A stretch of DNA of 64,000 nucleotides from Planctomycetota bacterium (GCA_029781135.1 JAKOXH010000017.1:1-64000); one strand, 5' to 3'; shown: positions 7,115 to 16,538, numbered from the stretch's first letter. Notes: generated by a model not told the origin, from the sequence alone. A program made the numbers and translations.

Positions 7115-7678
7115 CTATTTCGCGGCGTCGGCGTTCGGCGAGGCCGCTTCAGCGGCCGGTGGGGCGGGAGACGTTGGCGCGCTGGCACCGGCTGCCGCGA
7201 ACTCGGCGAACATCTCGCGGAGGCCCTCAGCGATGGATTCGCAACAAAGCATCTGATCGGTATTGTCATTGCGAACGTGCTGGAAGTCGGACGAAAACAT
7301 TAACACCGCACTGGTGCCTGCAGCAACGTCGCGAAATGCTAAACCCGACTTCCATTCGATCCCATCCTGAAGCGCAGTGGCAGGCCAAACGAAACTGCGA
7401 TCTTCAAGTAATGCGTTGCGTAAATGGGTTAAGCCCTTTGCAGATGAAACGTCTCGTTCATTTGGCACAAGTCGAACAATTCGCGCGTCGCGAATTAGCT
7501 GTACAGCTTGCGGTCCCCAAAATTCGGCGGTGCGATGCGTGGCCGTGTAGCGAAACAGCCAGCTTCCACCCGCCGCGGCAAGGGCCACCGCAAGAATGCC
7601 GACGATCACCCATTTGCCGGAAACACCGGGCTCGGCCGGTGGGACGGGAACATCGGGGCTGTCGGCTTTTGGGGGCAT
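7115..7678 (-). CDS. Hypothetical membrane-anchored protein
   Basis: A 187-aa protein from the ATG at 7678 (MPPKADSPDVP). One membrane segment (WVIVGILAVALAAAGGSWLF) follows a short Pro-rich cytoplasmic stretch. The outside part contains TAEFWGPQAVQLIRDARIV and a region around WKSGLAFRDVAAGTSAVLMF, and the tail is Ala/Pro-rich. The pattern resembles small planctomycete membrane proteins of unknown role. An in-frame start at 7705 would add nine residues with no signal features. Confidence 0.65.
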   Translation of the reverse strand: MPPKADSPDVPVPPAEPGVSGKWVIVGILAVALAAAGGSWLFRYTATHRTAEFWGPQAVQLIRDARIVRLVPNERDVSSAKGLTHLRNALLEDRSFVWPATALQDGIEWKSGLAFRDVAAGTSAVLMFSSDFQHVRNDNTDQMLCCESIAEGLREMFAEFAAAGASAPTSPAPPAAEAASPNADAAK

Positions 7679-7741
7679 AGATAGTGCAGTATAATGGCTG
7701 AACAACTTGGCGGAAATCTTGCCGAAGGTTTAATCTCGATC

Positions 7742-7901
7742 ATCTCACGCAGAGGCGCAGAGGCGCAGAGGAAGAATGCAAAATGCAAAATATGCAAAAT
7801 GCAAAATGAAGAATCCGCCGTTCATTTTTCATTTTTCATTGAACATTTTGCATTTTTCATTGCTCTTCCTCCTCAGCGTCTCCGCGTCTCTGCGTGAGAC
7901 A
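7742..7901. repeat. Nested inverted repeat, ACGCAGAGGCGCAGAGG type
   Basis: Outer arms CTCACGCAGAGGCGCAGAGG and CGTCTCTGCGTGAGAC enclose inner arms of repeated AAAATGCAAAAT and ATTTTGCATTTTTC. The whole 160 bp can fold back on itself. Relatives with the same modular build occur at 13961, 32998, 39144, 51861, 53453, 54181, 54905 and 56967. Confidence 0.8.
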
Positions 7902-7930
7902 GTTTTTAGCATTTGTTTTTGTATTCACAC

Positions 7931-8155
7931 ATGGCAGACCAGTACGATCCTTATCGCGAAGCGCTCGTTGTGGAAGTCGATACCCAGTGGCCCGAGGAGT
8001 ATGATGACTGGGAGCCCGGCGAGCGCGCCCGCGTCGAGCGGCTATTGCACGCATCGCCGGACCAGGCCTCGCAGCTGGAGTACGTGCGAACGCATTCAGG
8101 GTTTTGCCGGCGAATCGTCGTGACGCCGGAGGACATCGCGCGGGTGACAGCGTAG
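7931..8155 (+). CDS. Small acidic hypothetical protein
   Basis: A 74-aa protein from the ATG at 7931: MADQYDPYREALVVEVDTQW, then a charged region with EEYDDWEPGERARVERLLH and an end QLEYVRTHSGFCRRIVVTPED. No known domain is recognised. Acidic, soluble, no signal. It lies between two repeat elements upstream of aroB and is not clearly in an operon. The codon pattern resembles its neighbours. Confidence 0.6.
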   Translation: MADQYDPYREALVVEVDTQWPEEYDDWEPGERARVERLLHASPDQASQLEYVRTHSGFCRRIVVTPEDIARVTA

Positions 8156-8158
8156 GGA

Positions 8159-8248
8159 AGAAGACAAGGAGATCGGGAGACAAGGAGACAAGGAGAATCA
8201 ATGCCAGCGCATCTCCTTGTCTCCCCCTCTCCTTGTCTCCTTGTCTTG
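8159..8248. repeat. ACAAGGAGA palindromic repeat
   Basis: Several copies of GACAAGGAGA on the left are mirrored by TCTCCTTGTC on the right, giving a 90-bp fold-back between the small gene and aroB. Its build is like the other nested repeats but with a different word. Confidence 0.7.
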
Positions 8249-8296
8249 CATTTGTGACCGGCTAGTAATTCGCACAACGCAACCCACCACCACCCC

Positions 8297-9376
8297 ATGC
8301 CCACCGTTCACGTTAATCTCGGCCCGCGAAGTTACGATATCGAAATCGCCAGCGGCAACTTGCGCGAGGCGGCCAAGTTATGCGATGCCGAGGCCGACGA
8401 CGCCCAGACCGTCATCATCACCGATTCGCACGTGGCCGAACATTACGTCGACCCAGTGGTCGAAGCGCTCGAAGGGCTCGGCTGCGATGTTTCGGTGCTG
8501 GAAGTCGACCCGGGCGAGCCGAGTAAAGCGCCCGAGGTGGCGACCGAACTGTGGGAAGAAATGCTCGATCACGGCGCCGACCGAAAAACCGTGGTGCTGG
8601 CTCTGGGCGGTGGCGTGGTGGGCGATTTGGCCGGGTTCGTCGCCGCCACGTTCAGCCGCGGCCTGCGGTTCGTGCAAGTGCCGACGACGCTGCTGGCCCA
8701 GGTCGATAGTTCGGTCGGCGGCAAAGTGGGCGTGAATCTTTCCGCGGGCAAGAACATGGTCGGCGCGTTCTGGCAACCGCGTGGCGTGCTCATCGATGTG
8801 GCGACGCTCAACACGCTGCCCGATCGTGAGTTCCGTGCCGGCCTCGCGGAAGTCGTAAAGTACGGCGTGATTCAAGATGCTGAGTTCTTCGCCTACTTGG
8901 AGAACAATGTTGCGAAGGTGAACGCCCGCGATGCCGAGGTGCTGACCTACATCGTCCAGCGTTGCTGCCGGCTGAAGGCCGATGTGGTCGAACAGGACGA
9001 GCGCGAGGAGACTGGTGTGCGCGCCATCCTTAATTATGGCCATACGTTCTGCCATGCCTTCGAGGCGGGCACGGGGTATGAAACGCTGCTCCATGGCGAA
9101 GGCGTCGCCATCGGCATGATGTGCGCCGCCCGACTGGCCGAGCGCATGGGCCGGGTAGATGCCGCGTTCGTCGAACGGCAGCGCAAGTTGCTCACGGCGT
9201 TTGAACTGCCACTGGATGTCCCAGACGTCGACCGCGATGAACTTGTCGAACTCATGTACCGCGATAAAAAAGTCGAGCGCGGCAAACTCCGCTTCGTGCT
9301 GCCCACGCAGATGGGCCACGTCGAACTGGTCCGTGGCGTAGCGAATGAAGATGTGCTGGCGGCGATGGAGGCGTAA
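8297..9376 (+). CDS. aroB: 3-dehydroquinate synthase
   Basis: A 359-aa enzyme of the shikimate pathway; it converts DAHP to 3-dehydroquinate with NAD and a metal (Zn or Co). Motifs: VVLALGGGVVGDLAGFVAAT and VPTTLLAQVDSSVGGKVGVN for NAD and phosphate binding, AEVVKYGVI with the metal-binding Glu, and NYGHTFCHAFE and LLHGEGVAIGM with the two metal His residues. The length is normal for the family. It stands alone between repeats. Confidence 0.97.
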   Translation: MPTVHVNLGPRSYDIEIASGNLREAAKLCDAEADDAQTVIITDSHVAEHYVDPVVEALEGLGCDVSVLEVDPGEPSKAPEVATELWEEMLDHGADRKTVVLALGGGVVGDLAGFVAATFSRGLRFVQVPTTLLAQVDSSVGGKVGVNLSAGKNMVGAFWQPRGVLIDVATLNTLPDREFRAGLAEVVKYGVIQDAEFFAYLENNVAKVNARDAEVLTYIVQRCCRLKADVVEQDEREETGVRAILNYGHTFCHAFEAGTGYETLLHGEGVAIGMMCAARLAERMGRVDAAFVERQRKLLTAFELPLDVPDVDRDELVELMYRDKKVERGKLRFVLPTQMGHVELVRGVANEDVLAAMEA

Positions 9377-9419
9377 TTCCTGTATTGGCATGCCGCATCC
9401 GCGGCGTGGTATAATTCCC

Positions 9420-9974
9420 ATGATGAGCACAACAACCGTTGTTACCGCGGATGAATTGCTGGCCCTACCCATGGGAATGGGCCAACGCTATGAACTCGTC
9501 GCAGGAGAACTTCGCGTGATGTCACCCGCTGGTTGGCGGCATGGAGGAGTGGCGGCCAATATTGCCGCGATACTGGGACCATTTATTCAACACCGCGAAC
9601 TTGGTCTCGTGTTTGGGGCTGAAACTGGCTTCCTTTTGGAGCGTGATCCCGATACGGTTCGCGCCCCAGACTTCGCATTTATCGCAGCAGCGCATTTGCC
9701 AAAGGTCGAGCCGTCGGAAGCTTACTGGCCGGGTGCGCCGGACCTGGCTGTTGAAGTGCTATCTCCCAGAGACACTGCCGGCGAGATTTCAGAAAAGGTC
9801 GAAGCCTGGCTCACCGGCGGTTGTAGGGCAGTTTGGATTGTCGATCCCAAGCTAAAGACGGTCACGATTTATCGCTCGACAACCGACGTGCAAATCGTAT
9901 CGGCCAACGAAACTCTCGTCGGCGATCCCGTTGTTCCGGGTTTTACCTGTGCCGTGAGCGAGATCTTTCGCTAA
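9420..9974 (+). CDS. Uma2-family (DUF820) putative endonuclease
   Basis: A 184-aa protein (start ATG 9420 or 9423) with the Uma2 pattern: TADELLALPMGMGQRYELVAGELRVMS near the start, APDFAFIAA, and LAVEVLSPRDTAGEISEKVEAWLTGGCRAVWIVDP, which contains the PD-(D/E)xK-like D..E.L core. Such proteins are very numerous in cyanobacteria and planctomycetes, and their role is unclear. A perfect TATAAT lies at 9410-9415, only 4 bp before the ATG, so the transcript may be leaderless. Confidence 0.85.
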   Translation: MMSTTTVVTADELLALPMGMGQRYELVAGELRVMSPAGWRHGGVAANIAAILGPFIQHRELGLVFGAETGFLLERDPDTVRAPDFAFIAAAHLPKVEPSEAYWPGAPDLAVEVLSPRDTAGEISEKVEAWLTGGCRAVWIVDPKLKTVTIYRSTTDVQIVSANETLVGDPVVPGFTCAVSEIFR

Positions 9975-10062
9975 TTGAGCAGTGATTTCCTCGAACACTA
10001 TCCTCACACTATCTTCGCGGTGCGGCACTCAGTAGACTATTTGTTCACTGAGGAAAACGCAC

Positions 10063-11181
10063 ATGCCCGAAACAACCTTTGCCGCCGAGCTCGTCGAAAG
10101 CCTGCGGTTGTCGTTGGTCTCGGGCGTGGGGCCGCTCTTGCGGAAGGCGCTGTTGGAACGGTTCGCCACACCGGCGGCGGTTTTGGCGGCGGGAAGAGAT
10201 GAGTTGCAGTCGGTGCCGGGTATCGGGCCGAAGACGGCGGCTCGCATCGTGGCGGCGAAGGACGAAATCAACGCCGAGTTGGAATTGCAGATTGCGGCCG
10301 AGCACGGCATCGACGTGCTCACCGAAGCGAGCGACGACTATCCACGGCCGCTGCGTACGATTCACGATCCGCCCGGCGTGTTGTTTCGCCGCGGCGAGCC
10401 GAACGCGCAAGATGAGCTGGCCGTGGCGATCGTCGGCACGCGGCACGCCACGCGGTATGGCATCGCCCAGGCCGAACGGCTGGCCGCGAGTCTGGCACGC
10501 ACCGGTTTCACGGTGGTAAGTGGTCTCGCACGTGGGATCGACGCGGCCGCCCATCGCGGCGCGCTCGCCGCAGGTGGCCGGACAATCGCTGTGCTGGCGA
10601 GCGGCTTGTTGGAGGTCTATCCGCCCGAGCACGAGAAGCTGGCCGACGAAGTGGCGGCCGGCGGCTACCTTCTCAGCGAATCGCCGCCGCGGATGATCCC
10701 GCTCAGCGGCGCATTTCCCCAGCGGAACCGCATCATCAGCGGCCTTTCCGTTGGCACGATCGTGGTCGAAGCGGCCGAACGTTCCGGCGCGCTCATCACG
10801 GCCCGCCACGCCTACGAACAAGGCCGCGAGGTGTTCGCCGTGCCCGGCCCGATCGATAGCCGCCTCTCCCGCGGCTGCCACGCGCTGATCAAGGATGGCG
10901 CGAAACTCGTCGAATCGATCGACGACGTGCTTGCCGAGTTGGGGCCACTGGCAGAAAACATCCAGCGCGACGACGGCTCGCTCCTCACCCAACCGGCCGA
11001 ACTGCTGCTCAACGATATCGAGCAGCAAGTCCTTGCCGTGATCGAAACCGCGCCGACGTCGATCGATGCGATTGCCACCGGCTGCAATCTCCCCATCCAC
11101 CGCGTGCTTTCGACGATCAGCGTCCTCGAAATGCGCCGGCTCGTGCGGCGGGTGAGCGGGACGCAAGTGGCAAGGGCCTAG
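10063..11181 (+). CDS. dprA: DNA-processing protein DprA
   Basis: A 372-aa protein. An N-terminal HhH/SAM-like part includes VPGIGPKTAARIV. The Rossmann-like DprA core shows AIVGTRHATRYG, VVSGLARGIDAAAHRGAL and IPLSGAFPQRNRIISGLS. A C-terminal winged-helix domain covers about residues 305-370. DprA loads RecA on incoming single-stranded DNA during natural transformation. It is a single gene here. Family length is usual. Confidence 0.96.
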   Translation: MPETTFAAELVESLRLSLVSGVGPLLRKALLERFATPAAVLAAGRDELQSVPGIGPKTAARIVAAKDEINAELELQIAAEHGIDVLTEASDDYPRPLRTIHDPPGVLFRRGEPNAQDELAVAIVGTRHATRYGIAQAERLAASLARTGFTVVSGLARGIDAAAHRGALAAGGRTIAVLASGLLEVYPPEHEKLADEVAAGGYLLSESPPRMIPLSGAFPQRNRIISGLSVGTIVVEAAERSGALITARHAYEQGREVFAVPGPIDSRLSRGCHALIKDGAKLVESIDDVLAELGPLAENIQRDDGSLLTQPAELLLNDIEQQVLAVIETAPTSIDAIATGCNLPIHRVLSTISVLEMRRLVRRVSGTQVARA

Positions 11182-11289
11182 GACCATATATTGCCGCGCT
11201 TGACCAAAGTTGCCATACTGCCTGAATCAGCCGATAATTACAACAAGCGATTGTTTCCCCGCAAGTTCTCATCCCCTCACTCAGTCGGT

Positions 11290-11502
11290 ATGACAACATT
11301 CTCAGAAATCGTGGATGCCGCTGGTCAACTGTCGGCGGACGAACAACAGACGTTGCTAGAGATTCTTAGCCGCCGTCTCGTTGAACAGAACCGTAAGCAG
11401 CTAGCGCGCGACCTGGCGGAAGCCCGGGCGGAGTTTGCGAATGGCATTGCGCGGCCGGCCTCAGTGACCCAAATCATGGATGAGGTGAGCGGTGACGCGT
11501 GA
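11290..11502 (+). CDS. Putative antitoxin of a YafQ-type pair
   Basis: A 70-aa protein starting MTTFSEIVDAAGQL, then a helical LSADEQQTLLEILSRRLV stretch with a charged helix and a short tail. This layout (short helical protein directly before a RelE/YafQ toxin) fits an antitoxin. ATG 11290 is chosen over an earlier in-frame ATG at 11191 because the earlier part has no family-like sequence. It overlaps the toxin by 11 bp. Confidence 0.7.
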   Translation: MTTFSEIVDAAGQLSADEQQTLLEILSRRLVEQNRKQLARDLAEARAEFANGIARPASVTQIMDEVSGDA

Positions 11503-11773
11503 GCTAATCCGTAGTGCCGCATTCATTCGCGCTGCAAAGCGATACCTGAAAAAGCATCCTGACGCTGTCGAGGATATAAGGCACATACTGGAAGTTGTGT
11601 GTGCGGATGCATTTGACCCGCGACTCAAGACTCACAAACTTACGGGGAACCTTGATGGAGCTTGGGCCTGCAGCGCGGGACACGATCTGCGCATCCTATT
11701 CGAGTTCGTCGATCACGAAGGCGACGAAGCGATTCTCTTGTTGACTATGGGCACACACGATGAAGTGTATTAG
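11492..11773 (+). CDS. YafQ/RelE-family mRNA interferase toxin
   Basis: A 93-aa protein from the GTG at 11492. The RelE/YafQ fold is seen in SAAFIRAAKRYLKKHPDA, LKTHKLTGNLDGAWACSAG, HDLRILFEFV and the end LLTMGTHDEVY. These toxins cleave mRNA in the ribosome. It overlaps its likely antitoxin, and the pair probably forms one transcript. Confidence 0.85.
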   Translation: MTRELIRSAAFIRAAKRYLKKHPDAVEDIRHILEVVCADAFDPRLKTHKLTGNLDGAWACSAGHDLRILFEFVDHEGDEAILLLTMGTHDEVY

Positions 11774-11781
11774 GTTCCGGG

Positions 11782-12612
11782 ATGATGCTGACCGCAGACA
11801 AACCGAACGACCTGACATGCGGGCGGAGAATACATTTGCTCGTCGCAGCGCACATTGTGCTTGCTGCCGTGCCTCTGCTTTTACGGCGGGTCGATCTCTC
11901 CAATGCGCCGATGCTGGTGCTGTGGTACCTGAGATCAATTCCCTTTCGTAGCCTCATGATGTTATCGGTGTGGGTTGGAATGGGTCGGACGCGATTGCCG
12001 TGGCGAGTGGCCAGCGGACTGGTTTCGCTGTTCTATATATCGACCGTATCGATGTTTTACTATCCACCCGGGGATAGGAGCGCTGAGCGGATGCTGGCTC
12101 ATCTAACGGCGATGGGAAAACTCGGCGTCATCTTCTTCTTACTTGCCGGTATTTTCATGTTGATCGGACGTCGATACGAGTTCTTACGCGCCGACCACAA
12201 TGCTGAAACAGTGCGAAACGAAAAGTTTCGATTTTTGCTGCTCCCAATAGTTATCGTGCTGCCGGCAGTTGCGATGGTTTCGGGTGTGCGGTTTGCAGTC
12301 TGGGATTTACTCGCCATCTCTGCACGTTCAGCATTCGGCGCGGTTATGCTCAAGGCATTGTATTTCGTTGATTCTTTCGTTTACACGGCATGCGCGACAT
12401 TTGTCACATTTGGGACTGACAAAGTAAGAAGGAACATTGCCGCGGTCGCGCTTGTTGTCATCGCTCTTGGCGTTGCCTTCGCAGCTTACGCCGACGGATG
12501 GGCGCGGGGATTGGCTATTGTCAGTCCGCTAATCGAAGTCATTCCAACCCTAACAGTTTTTCTATCGTTCTTCGTCGTCCGCTCATGCGGTTGGCGGATG
12601 GTCAGGCGTTAG
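11782..12612 (+). CDS. Hypothetical multi-pass membrane protein
   Basis: A 276-aa protein with about six hydrophobic segments, for example LLVAAHIVLAAVPLLL, LLLPIVIVLPAVAMVSGVRF and VALVVIALGVAFAAYA. No motif tells its role. It starts 8 bp after the YafQ toxin stop and could be co-transcribed with it. Its stop overlaps the convergent M48 protease stop by a few bases. Confidence 0.6.
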   Translation: MMLTADKPNDLTCGRRIHLLVAAHIVLAAVPLLLRRVDLSNAPMLVLWYLRSIPFRSLMMLSVWVGMGRTRLPWRVASGLVSLFYISTVSMFYYPPGDRSAERMLAHLTAMGKLGVIFFLLAGIFMLIGRRYEFLRADHNAETVRNEKFRFLLLPIVIVLPAVAMVSGVRFAVWDLLAISARSAFGAVMLKALYFVDSFVYTACATFVTFGTDKVRRNIAAVALVVIALGVAFAAYADGWARGLAIVSPLIEVIPTLTVFLSFFVVRSCGWRMVRR

Positions 12613-13766
12613 ATAAGGTCTGCCGCCGCCAGCCGCTCGGCAATCGGCGGGTGGCTGTGCAGCAAAATCACTTCGAGCCAGTGCGGTTCGGTGTCGGCTT
12701 TATTGAGGCGGGCGAGTTTCCAAAACGCGCTGCGGTAAGCGGCCGCGTTGTTCGTGCGCACCAGGGCGTAGCGGTCGGACTGGCGTTCGTACACGCGGCT
12801 GAGCGCGTTCTGCAGCGGCGAAAGCACGAGCGAGAACAGTGTGAGCGTGAACATCACGAGCGGCAAGGTGGCTGTGGGGGCCGTGGCGGCGGTCGGGATG
12901 CCGGCCCACCACACAATCGCCCGGTCGATCAGCCAAAAGCCGATGAGACTCACCACTACGCCGGTCGCGATCATCTTCGGAATGTGCCGATGCACATGAT
13001 GCCCCAACTCATGGGCAAAAATGACATCAATTTCCTCCGGCGTGAACTTTTCGAGCAGTGTATCGCCCATGAGCACGCGGCGCGTGCGGCCCAGGCCGGC
13101 GAGCATCGCGTTTGCTTTCTGTGTATCGGCGCTGAGGCCGAGACGATACACGCCTTCGATCGTGAGGCCGGTGCCCGCGGCAAGCTGCTTCATCCGGGCG
13201 TCGAGCTCGTCGTTCTTGATCGGCTCAATCTTGTAGAACAGCGGCATGATGACGACCGGCGCCAGTTGGCCGAGCACGATGCTCACCACGAAGAACGCGG
13301 CCGCCGCAATCAGCCACCAATATTGGCCGCTGTGCCAAATGATCCAGAACAGGCCGACATTGAGCACGACGCCAAGAGCGAGCGTCAGAACACTACTGAG
13401 CGACCAGTTGCGAACCCAGCGGCGAATGGTTTGGTTGCTGAGCCCAAATTGGTGCTCGACGACGAAGTGGGAATAAAACGAGAGCGGCAGCGAGACGAAC
13501 ATGTGCAGCACCATCACCACGCCGAACAGGGCGGCCAGCCGCAGCAGCGAAAACTCGCCCGCCAGGGCAGGATAGCTGGCCAGCCACCGGTCGAGCGGCC
13601 GGGCGAAAACAAATGCCATGAGGCCGAGGTACACGAGGTCGATCGCCATATCCGCCAAACTGCAGGCGAGCGAGACGTTGTTGTACCGCTTGGCCTCGGC
13701 CCGCTGCTCGGGCGTTTGTTCCTGGACGGCCTCGGCGGGCGATTCGGGCTGCAATTCGGTTGTCAT
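12609..13766 (-). CDS. M48-family membrane zinc metalloprotease
   Basis: A 385-aa protein of the Ste24/HtpX clan. Several membrane segments are followed by FAHELGHHVHRHIPK with the zinc-binding HExxH, and a downstream Glu in VYERQSDRYAL completes the site. It resembles CAAX-processing or quality-control proteases of the inner membrane. It is convergent with the hypothetical membrane gene. Substrate unknown. Confidence 0.92.
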   Translation of the reverse strand: MTTELQPESPAEAVQEQTPEQRAEAKRYNNVSLACSLADMAIDLVYLGLMAFVFARPLDRWLASYPALAGEFSLLRLAALFGVVMVLHMFVSLPLSFYSHFVVEHQFGLSNQTIRRWVRNWSLSSVLTLALGVVLNVGLFWIIWHSGQYWWLIAAAAFFVVSIVLGQLAPVVIMPLFYKIEPIKNDELDARMKQLAAGTGLTIEGVYRLGLSADTQKANAMLAGLGRTRRVLMGDTLLEKFTPEEIDVIFAHELGHHVHRHIPKMIATGVVVSLIGFWLIDRAIVWWAGIPTAATAPTATLPLVMFTLTLFSLVLSPLQNALSRVYERQSDRYALVRTNNAAAYRSAFWKLARLNKADTEPHWLEVILLHSHPPIAERLAAADLI

Positions 13767-13797
13767 GCTTAGTGAAAGGTTATCCAGGGATTCTTAT

Positions 13798-14045
13798 TTA
13801 CCACAAAGAACACGAAGAATCACAAAGAACAGCGGTTTCTGCATGTACCGTGGCTCGACACACATTCCGGTTCTTCGTGATTATGGTACGTACTAACCCA
13901 CGGAAACATCGGGATCAACAGAGATTCCGTGCGGCTGCCCATATACGATGCTGAACAAAAATCTCGCGCAAAGGCGCAAAGACGCGAAGAACACGATTCC
14001 TCAACCAACCTCCCCCTCTGCGTCTTTGCGCCTTTGCGTGAGCCA
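13798..14045. repeat. Gene-free region with two inverted repeats (13767-14628)
   Basis: At 13961-14043 arms CTCGCGCAAAGGCGCAAAGACGC and their mirror form a nested inverted repeat. At 13798-13880 a degenerate version reads ACAAAGAACACGAAGAATC with a matching TTCTTCGTGATT. The rest of the gap to 14628 holds no convincing gene; a TATAAT at 14528-14533 and a GGAGAAG...CTTCTCC stem could belong to the ECF leader. Confidence 0.65.
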
Positions 14046-14628
14046 AATTTGATGTGATTTCGCGGCGGCAATAGGTTGGGATCTCTTGGTTAGTTTCCGG
14101 CCCACCGTCGGGTTGTGTCATCCGTAGACAAAAATTCCGCATTTTCTTCACAAGCCGCCGCCGCCCGCCGGCATCCTTGTTAGGACTATTTGCCCGGCGG
14201 AGTGTCGCGGAATCGACTTTTAGCTTCGTCAAAACTGCCCCGCTGGCAAGTAATGATGACAAACGGCGAATGCAATTATGGCAGTCGGATAGGTGCAATT
14301 TACAAGCTCTAAGCCAACTGTCCACTCCGGCCGCATTTGTCGCAAAGTATTTAATACGAAGCATTTACGGGTATTGTTCGCTCCTGCTGGCGACGATCGC
14401 CAAAGACTTTCGGCATGGCAATTGCCAATTGTATGTTTTGGGACGGTGGAAGCGGCGATTTGCCAAATACGGCTTCTCCTCGAAAAATCTGCTGTCCCAA
14501 TCGGCGACCCAGGGAACCGCAAACTGTTATAATGCGAGGGTTTCCGATCACTCATCCCCCCGGACGACGGAGAAGAGGGAAAACTTCTCCCTTTGGCGTC
14601 GAACCCTCTTACCTAGAGGTTCGTAACG

Positions 14629-15294
14629 ATGACAGCGAAAAACACGGACGATCGCACAACGAAAACTACCACCGTTTCGGCGGCCGACTTGGCCAGTTGG
14701 ACCGACGAGGAACTGCTGCTCGAATACCGGATGACCGGTCGCGCGGCGGTTTTTGAAACATTGGTCAAACGGTATGAGCGCGAGCTCTACAACTATTTAC
14801 GCCGATTCCTGAATAATCAGGCTTTGGCCGAGGATGCGTTTCAGGCAACATTCATGCAGGTCCACCTCAAGTGCCATCTTTATGATGCCGAACGAAAGGT
14901 GCGTCCCTGGCTATATACAGTAGCCACCAACCAAGCGATTGACATTCAGCGTCGTAACCGGCGGCATCGGCTGGTCAGCCTCGATCGGCCCAACCGCGTG
15001 CAGCACGACGAACTGGGTTCGCTGGTCGATGTGCTCAGCGGCCGCGAAGATGAGCCGGCCAATGGTTTGGAACAAGGTGAACGGAAGGAGTGGATTCGCA
15101 AGGCCGTCGCGGCCTTGCCCGAGCAATTGAGTTCCGCGGTGAAGCTGGTTTACTTCCGCGGCATGAAATACCGCGAAGCTGCCGATGAACTCGCTGTGCC
15201 CGTGGGCACCGTGAAAAGCCGGCTCCACTCCGCCGTGAAGAAGTTGGGCGAAGCCTGGGAAGATAGTCAGGCTGCCCACAAGAATAATCGATAG
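14629..15294 (+). CDS. RNA polymerase ECF sigma factor
   Basis: A 221-aa sigma-70 family member. Region 2 covers about residues 45-115 (ELYNYLRRFLNNQALAEDAF, VRPWLYTVATNQAIDIQRRN); region 4 covers about 160-210 (LPEQLSSAVKLVYFRGMKYR, AADELAVPVGTVKSRLHSA). Such sigma factors direct RNA polymerase to stress or surface genes. The next gene downstream looks like its membrane-bound anti-sigma partner. Confidence 0.93.
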   Translation: MTAKNTDDRTTKTTTVSAADLASWTDEELLLEYRMTGRAAVFETLVKRYERELYNYLRRFLNNQALAEDAFQATFMQVHLKCHLYDAERKVRPWLYTVATNQAIDIQRRNRRHRLVSLDRPNRVQHDELGSLVDVLSGREDEPANGLEQGERKEWIRKAVAALPEQLSSAVKLVYFRGMKYREAADELAVPVGTVKSRLHSAVKKLGEAWEDSQAAHKNNR

Positions 15295-15512
15295 CATTTA
15301 TCGTGATGCGTTGACAATCGTATGCAGAAAATCTCGAGCAACGATGGTTCAACGGCGGGTAAATCGATGATGGATAGCAGAGAGCTCGCCCCAAACGGCG
15401 GGCTTTCTTTTTGATGTAACCGGAACTCCCTCTCCCTTTGGGAGAGGGTGAGGGCGAGGTTGAGGCCAGTTACTCTAGCTAAAAAACATTGTAGACGTTG
15501 CAACGGGAAGCC

Positions 15513-16538
15513 ATGCGCGAACAACTCATTCGATACTTGATGGGTGAACTCGACGAGGATGAACGTCGACAGGTTCGAGCGCTGTTGCGAGAGAACCCCG
15601 CGTTGCAGCAGGAACTGCAGCGCCTTCGAACCTGTTTTGCAGCGAACCAAGATCAAGAGGAAGTGCCTGAACCCACTCCACCGCGTGGTTTGGCGACTCG
15701 AACGGCCCAGTTCATTTCCGATAGCGACGAGTTTGAGATAGAACAGGCCACGGAGCGGGCCGGTGCGATGACGTCGGCTGGCGACCCGCCCGCCGGCGTG
15801 TTGGGTTGGAGTCTCGCCGATCTCTCCGTCGCCTTCGGCGTGATGATGGCCGTCAGCATGCTCGTATTCCCAGCGATTCGAGATAGCCGCGAAGGCACAC
15901 GCCGCACGATCTGTGCGAATAATTTGCGAGAAATGGCCCAGTTGCTGCAAACGCGAGCCGTAACTCGGGGCGGCTTTGTGCCTCCTGTGCTACCAGGAGA
16001 AACGGCTGGGGTTTACGCCGCACGGCTCATCGAGGAAGAAGTTGTAACGCCTGAAGATCTCGCGCCGTTGCTTGTCTGCCCAGGAGCGCCCAGGGCCAAA
16101 GACGTGCGGTCAAACCGCATGATCGTGGCTATTCCAACGGCTTTCGCGATTCGAAATATGTCGTCCGCACAATTGGCTCAAGTAACGGCACAGATTTCAC
16201 CTTTTTATGCTTATCGCCTTCCCTACCGCATAAATGGAAGCGGGAATTTGCACTATCTTCGTGACGACCGTTCGCCGTTTTCGCCGATCATATGCGATAC
16301 AGCCGGTGATGGCGAAAACTCGATGAGCCCGAATCATGGCGGCTCGATTTTGCAGGTGCTTTGCCAGGACGGTCACGTACGAGTTCTCAATACGTGCATC
16401 TTGCCGGAAATGAGTGATGACCTGTTTCACAATAACATGGGAAAGGTAAGCGTCGGTCTGGGGCCGTTGGATGCGGTCTTAGCGCCGAGCGATACCGTGG
16501 TGCCGCGCGACGAATCGGACGTACCAGCCGGCGATTAA
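15513..16538 (+). CDS. Anti-sigma-like membrane protein with DUF1559-like end
   Basis: A 341-aa protein. The N-terminus MREQLIRYLMGELDEDERRQ is the usual short helical anti-sigma start, without a zinc finger. One membrane segment lies at LADLSVAFGVMMAVSMLVFP. The outside part begins RRTICANNLREMAQLL, like DUF1559, and ends with NHGGSILQVLCQDGHVR, similar to the H-x-DG motif of that family. Inferred role: holds the ECF sigma factor at the membrane. ATG 15513 is preferred to a TTG at 15498. Confidence 0.75.
   Translation: MREQLIRYLMGELDEDERRQVRALLRENPALQQELQRLRTCFAANQDQEEVPEPTPPRGLATRTAQFISDSDEFEIEQATERAGAMTSAGDPPAGVLGWSLADLSVAFGVMMAVSMLVFPAIRDSREGTRRTICANNLREMAQLLQTRAVTRGGFVPPVLPGETAGVYAARLIEEEVVTPEDLAPLLVCPGAPRAKDVRSNRMIVAIPTAFAIRNMSSAQLAQVTAQISPFYAYRLPYRINGSGNLHYLRDDRSPFSPIICDTAGDGENSMSPNHGGSILQVLCQDGHVRVLNTCILPEMSDDLFHNNMGKVSVGLGPLDAVLAPSDTVVPRDESDVPAGD

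Noticed and set aside
12498-13772. A 424-codon plus-strand open frame opposite the M48 protease
   Set aside because: Shadow of a gene with clear HExxH and membrane segments; the composition is rich in Arg, His and Gln without motifs.
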